Assembly (NCBI RefSeq): GCF_030265065.1
Contig: NC_080410.1
Coordinates: 22,426,898 to 22,490,897, forward strand
Origin: Corythoichthys intestinalis
Lineage: Eukaryota; Chordata; Actinopteri; Syngnathiformes; Syngnathidae
DNA: 64,000 nucleotides
Reading direction: 5' to 3'
The notes beneath the pieces are model-generated. The model was given only the letters and a program-made list of their open reading frames with translations. It did not search any database and was not told the origin of the DNA. Every line of letters starts with the position of its first letter. Positions within the stretch are counted from its first letter, which is position 1. A program made the translations under genes and the position numbers. Shown here in pieces: positions 57,468 through 64,000 of the stretch.

Positions 57468-59224
57468 CAAATAATTTACTGTCAAGTGAGGATGAAGTAT
57501 TTCAGTATTGAAAGAAAAAATATATATATTTTCAAAATGGCCAAAACATGTTAAGAACTATAAATCAAATAAAGGTGTTGTCAATGTAAAGGTTTTACAG
57601 CAACTCTGTTTAGTCTATCAATACCAATGACAGCCATCAAGTTAAACACAAATATGCTTCTAATAAATATGTTAATTTCTATAGTCCTAATAGTTGGGCC
57701 TCCTTTTGCACTATTTATTGCATCAAATCCCATCTTTTGCGTTCAAAGTACCCTTCAGAACATGCACTGCATTGTTGAATATGTTGTCACTAGTCTTCCT
57801 CTTGACAACCCATAGATGTTCTCTGGGGGTAGGGTGGGTTGATGACCAATAATAATAATACCACCACCATGGGCATTAAACCAGCTTTTGGTACAGCTTA
57901 ATTGAATTTTTGGGTAGGTGCCAGGTTTTAATGGAAAATAAAGCATACACAGCATGTGAGAAAGTGGAAACATGAATTGCTCACCTATTTCCTGATTGAC
58001 GGCAGCATTAAATGCAGACTTCAGAAATGCAAAACCTCAGAACTGTGAGGCTAAACACTCATCCATCATACTGCCCTGGTATTATAATTTGAGCAAACAT
58101 CATTGTAGTGTTATCATCTACTTAAACATAGCTACATGCAGGTTTATTTGGGGTGAAATGAAGTATTCAAGACTGTGTATGTTTTCAAAGAGTTTTTTTA
58201 ATCAAAACATCTTATTTTGTATAAACAAATAAACACAAGAAAGACTAGTGAAAAGCGTACAGAAGAGATTCATGCCAGGGAAGGCACTTCTTCACCATGA
58301 CTCAGAAACAAGAAAAAGAACCAGAGTGTCTGATATCATCACAGGGGTTTCTTTTCTATAGTATTAACAAACAACACAGTTAGCTTTGTTTAATAAAGAA
58401 ATAGAGAAATCACACACCAGAAGTCCAGTTTGAAAGCAAGAGGAGCACAACACAAGCTAATGTCTATAGAGGAGCTTCAAGATAGAGCATGGGGGGAAAG
58501 AAATGTAAATGATGGGCACAATATAGCGTTGACAGAAATTATTTGTGTGTTTATTATAATGAAAAACTACAGGTAAGCAAATGTTCTGGTCAGTGTGCTG
58601 TTGCCATGTATTTATTTCAGCTTATGTTTAGTACTTTGTCACACGGTTTCTCATCTGCTGACAGATCACACGACTTTATCTTCATCTTTTTTTTTTTTTT
58701 AAACTATTTGTGCTAATATGTAATTGTAAACTCATTTCATTCTTGTGTCGATGTCCTCAATTTCCTTCCCCAAATGTCCCAAGAATAATATCCATATCAT
58801 TTTGTGTACAATTGTAAACTGCATATTAGACATGTTTCAGGGCCACAAATTGGTGTTTCTTTAGCACTGGAAAATATAATTACCTACAAAAAAGTAATCG
58901 ATTTTAAAATGTTGCTATTTAATATGGATACCAACAAATTTCTTTTGTTCTACCAACTACTCACTGCATACCCACCAAATTGCAAATGCAAATAAATGAT
59001 CATTTACAGTGTTTGCAGACTATAATCCGTTGTAATCCCCCAAAAATCCAATGTATTTTTGGGGAGTGGTCTTATTTTTTCCAGGGGTCTATATTGTGAC
59101 CACAATTTAATTTTTTCCCCTCTCTGGATTAAGTCTGGGGCTCCGTAGTATTGCTTGACGCTGCAAACAAAGCGGTCTTGAAGGGGTTTTACAGTGACTG
59201 CATTTATTTTCAATGCTCTAACAG
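57468..59224. other. no gene recognised; DDX42 downstream flank
   Basis: AT-rich, short ORFs only. The rightmost part is DDX42 3'UTR; its extent depends on which AATAAA is used (59203-59208 or 58611-58616). Confidence 0.45.

Positions 59225-64000
<4,776 letters not shown>

Overview
The window is vertebrate nuclear DNA, most likely from a ray-finned (percomorph-type) teleost. Three host genes are split by GT..AG introns, the background is AT-rich, and most of the rest is DNA-transposon debris typical of fish (hAT, Tc1/mariner and Kolobok families). No prokaryotic features, tRNA or rRNA genes or CRISPR arrays were seen. Species cannot be fixed from sequence alone.

All three genes lie on the minus strand. 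MAP3K3 (MEKK3) is complete in 16 coding exons from 28625 down to 11916. Every phase joins, giving 1836 nt or 611 residues, including a 4-nt first coding exon that supplies the ATG. LIMD2 has three coding exons from 45076 down to 39334, encoding 113 residues. DDX42 enters from the right edge and ends at 59225; its last 11 exons encode the helicase core from the Q motif on plus the C-terminal tail. These three genes are also neighbours in human 17q23.3, so this is conserved linkage. STRADA and CCDC47, which lie between LIMD2 and DDX42 in human, are not seen here, and the relative orientations differ.

Layout: 1-9.9 kb holds hAT and Tc1 copies and no recognised gene. 10-12.1 kb holds the MAP3K3 3' end. 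12.1-17.2 kb is the last MAP3K3 intron, filled by a stack of nested transposons. 17.2-28.7 kb holds the other MAP3K3 exons with transposons in the introns. 28.7-33.1 kb has a degenerate minisatellite, MITEs and a possible promoter. 33.1-37 kb has nested hAT elements. 37-45.1 kb is LIMD2 with a Tc1 and a hAT copy in its introns. 45-59 kb is gene-poor and holds a rearranged Tc1, a Kolobok element with a broken THAP exon and several hAT elements. 59.2-64 kb is DDX42.

The genes act in separate cellular processes (MAPK signalling, motility or adhesion, and pre-mRNA splicing). Nothing in the sequence shows that they are co-regulated. The most notable material is the transposon record: more than a dozen hAT insertions with recognisable 8-bp target duplications, a Tc1 copy with abnormally long inverted ends, and a Kolobok element bounded by TTAA. 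I did not find convincing evidence of a wholly new biological system.
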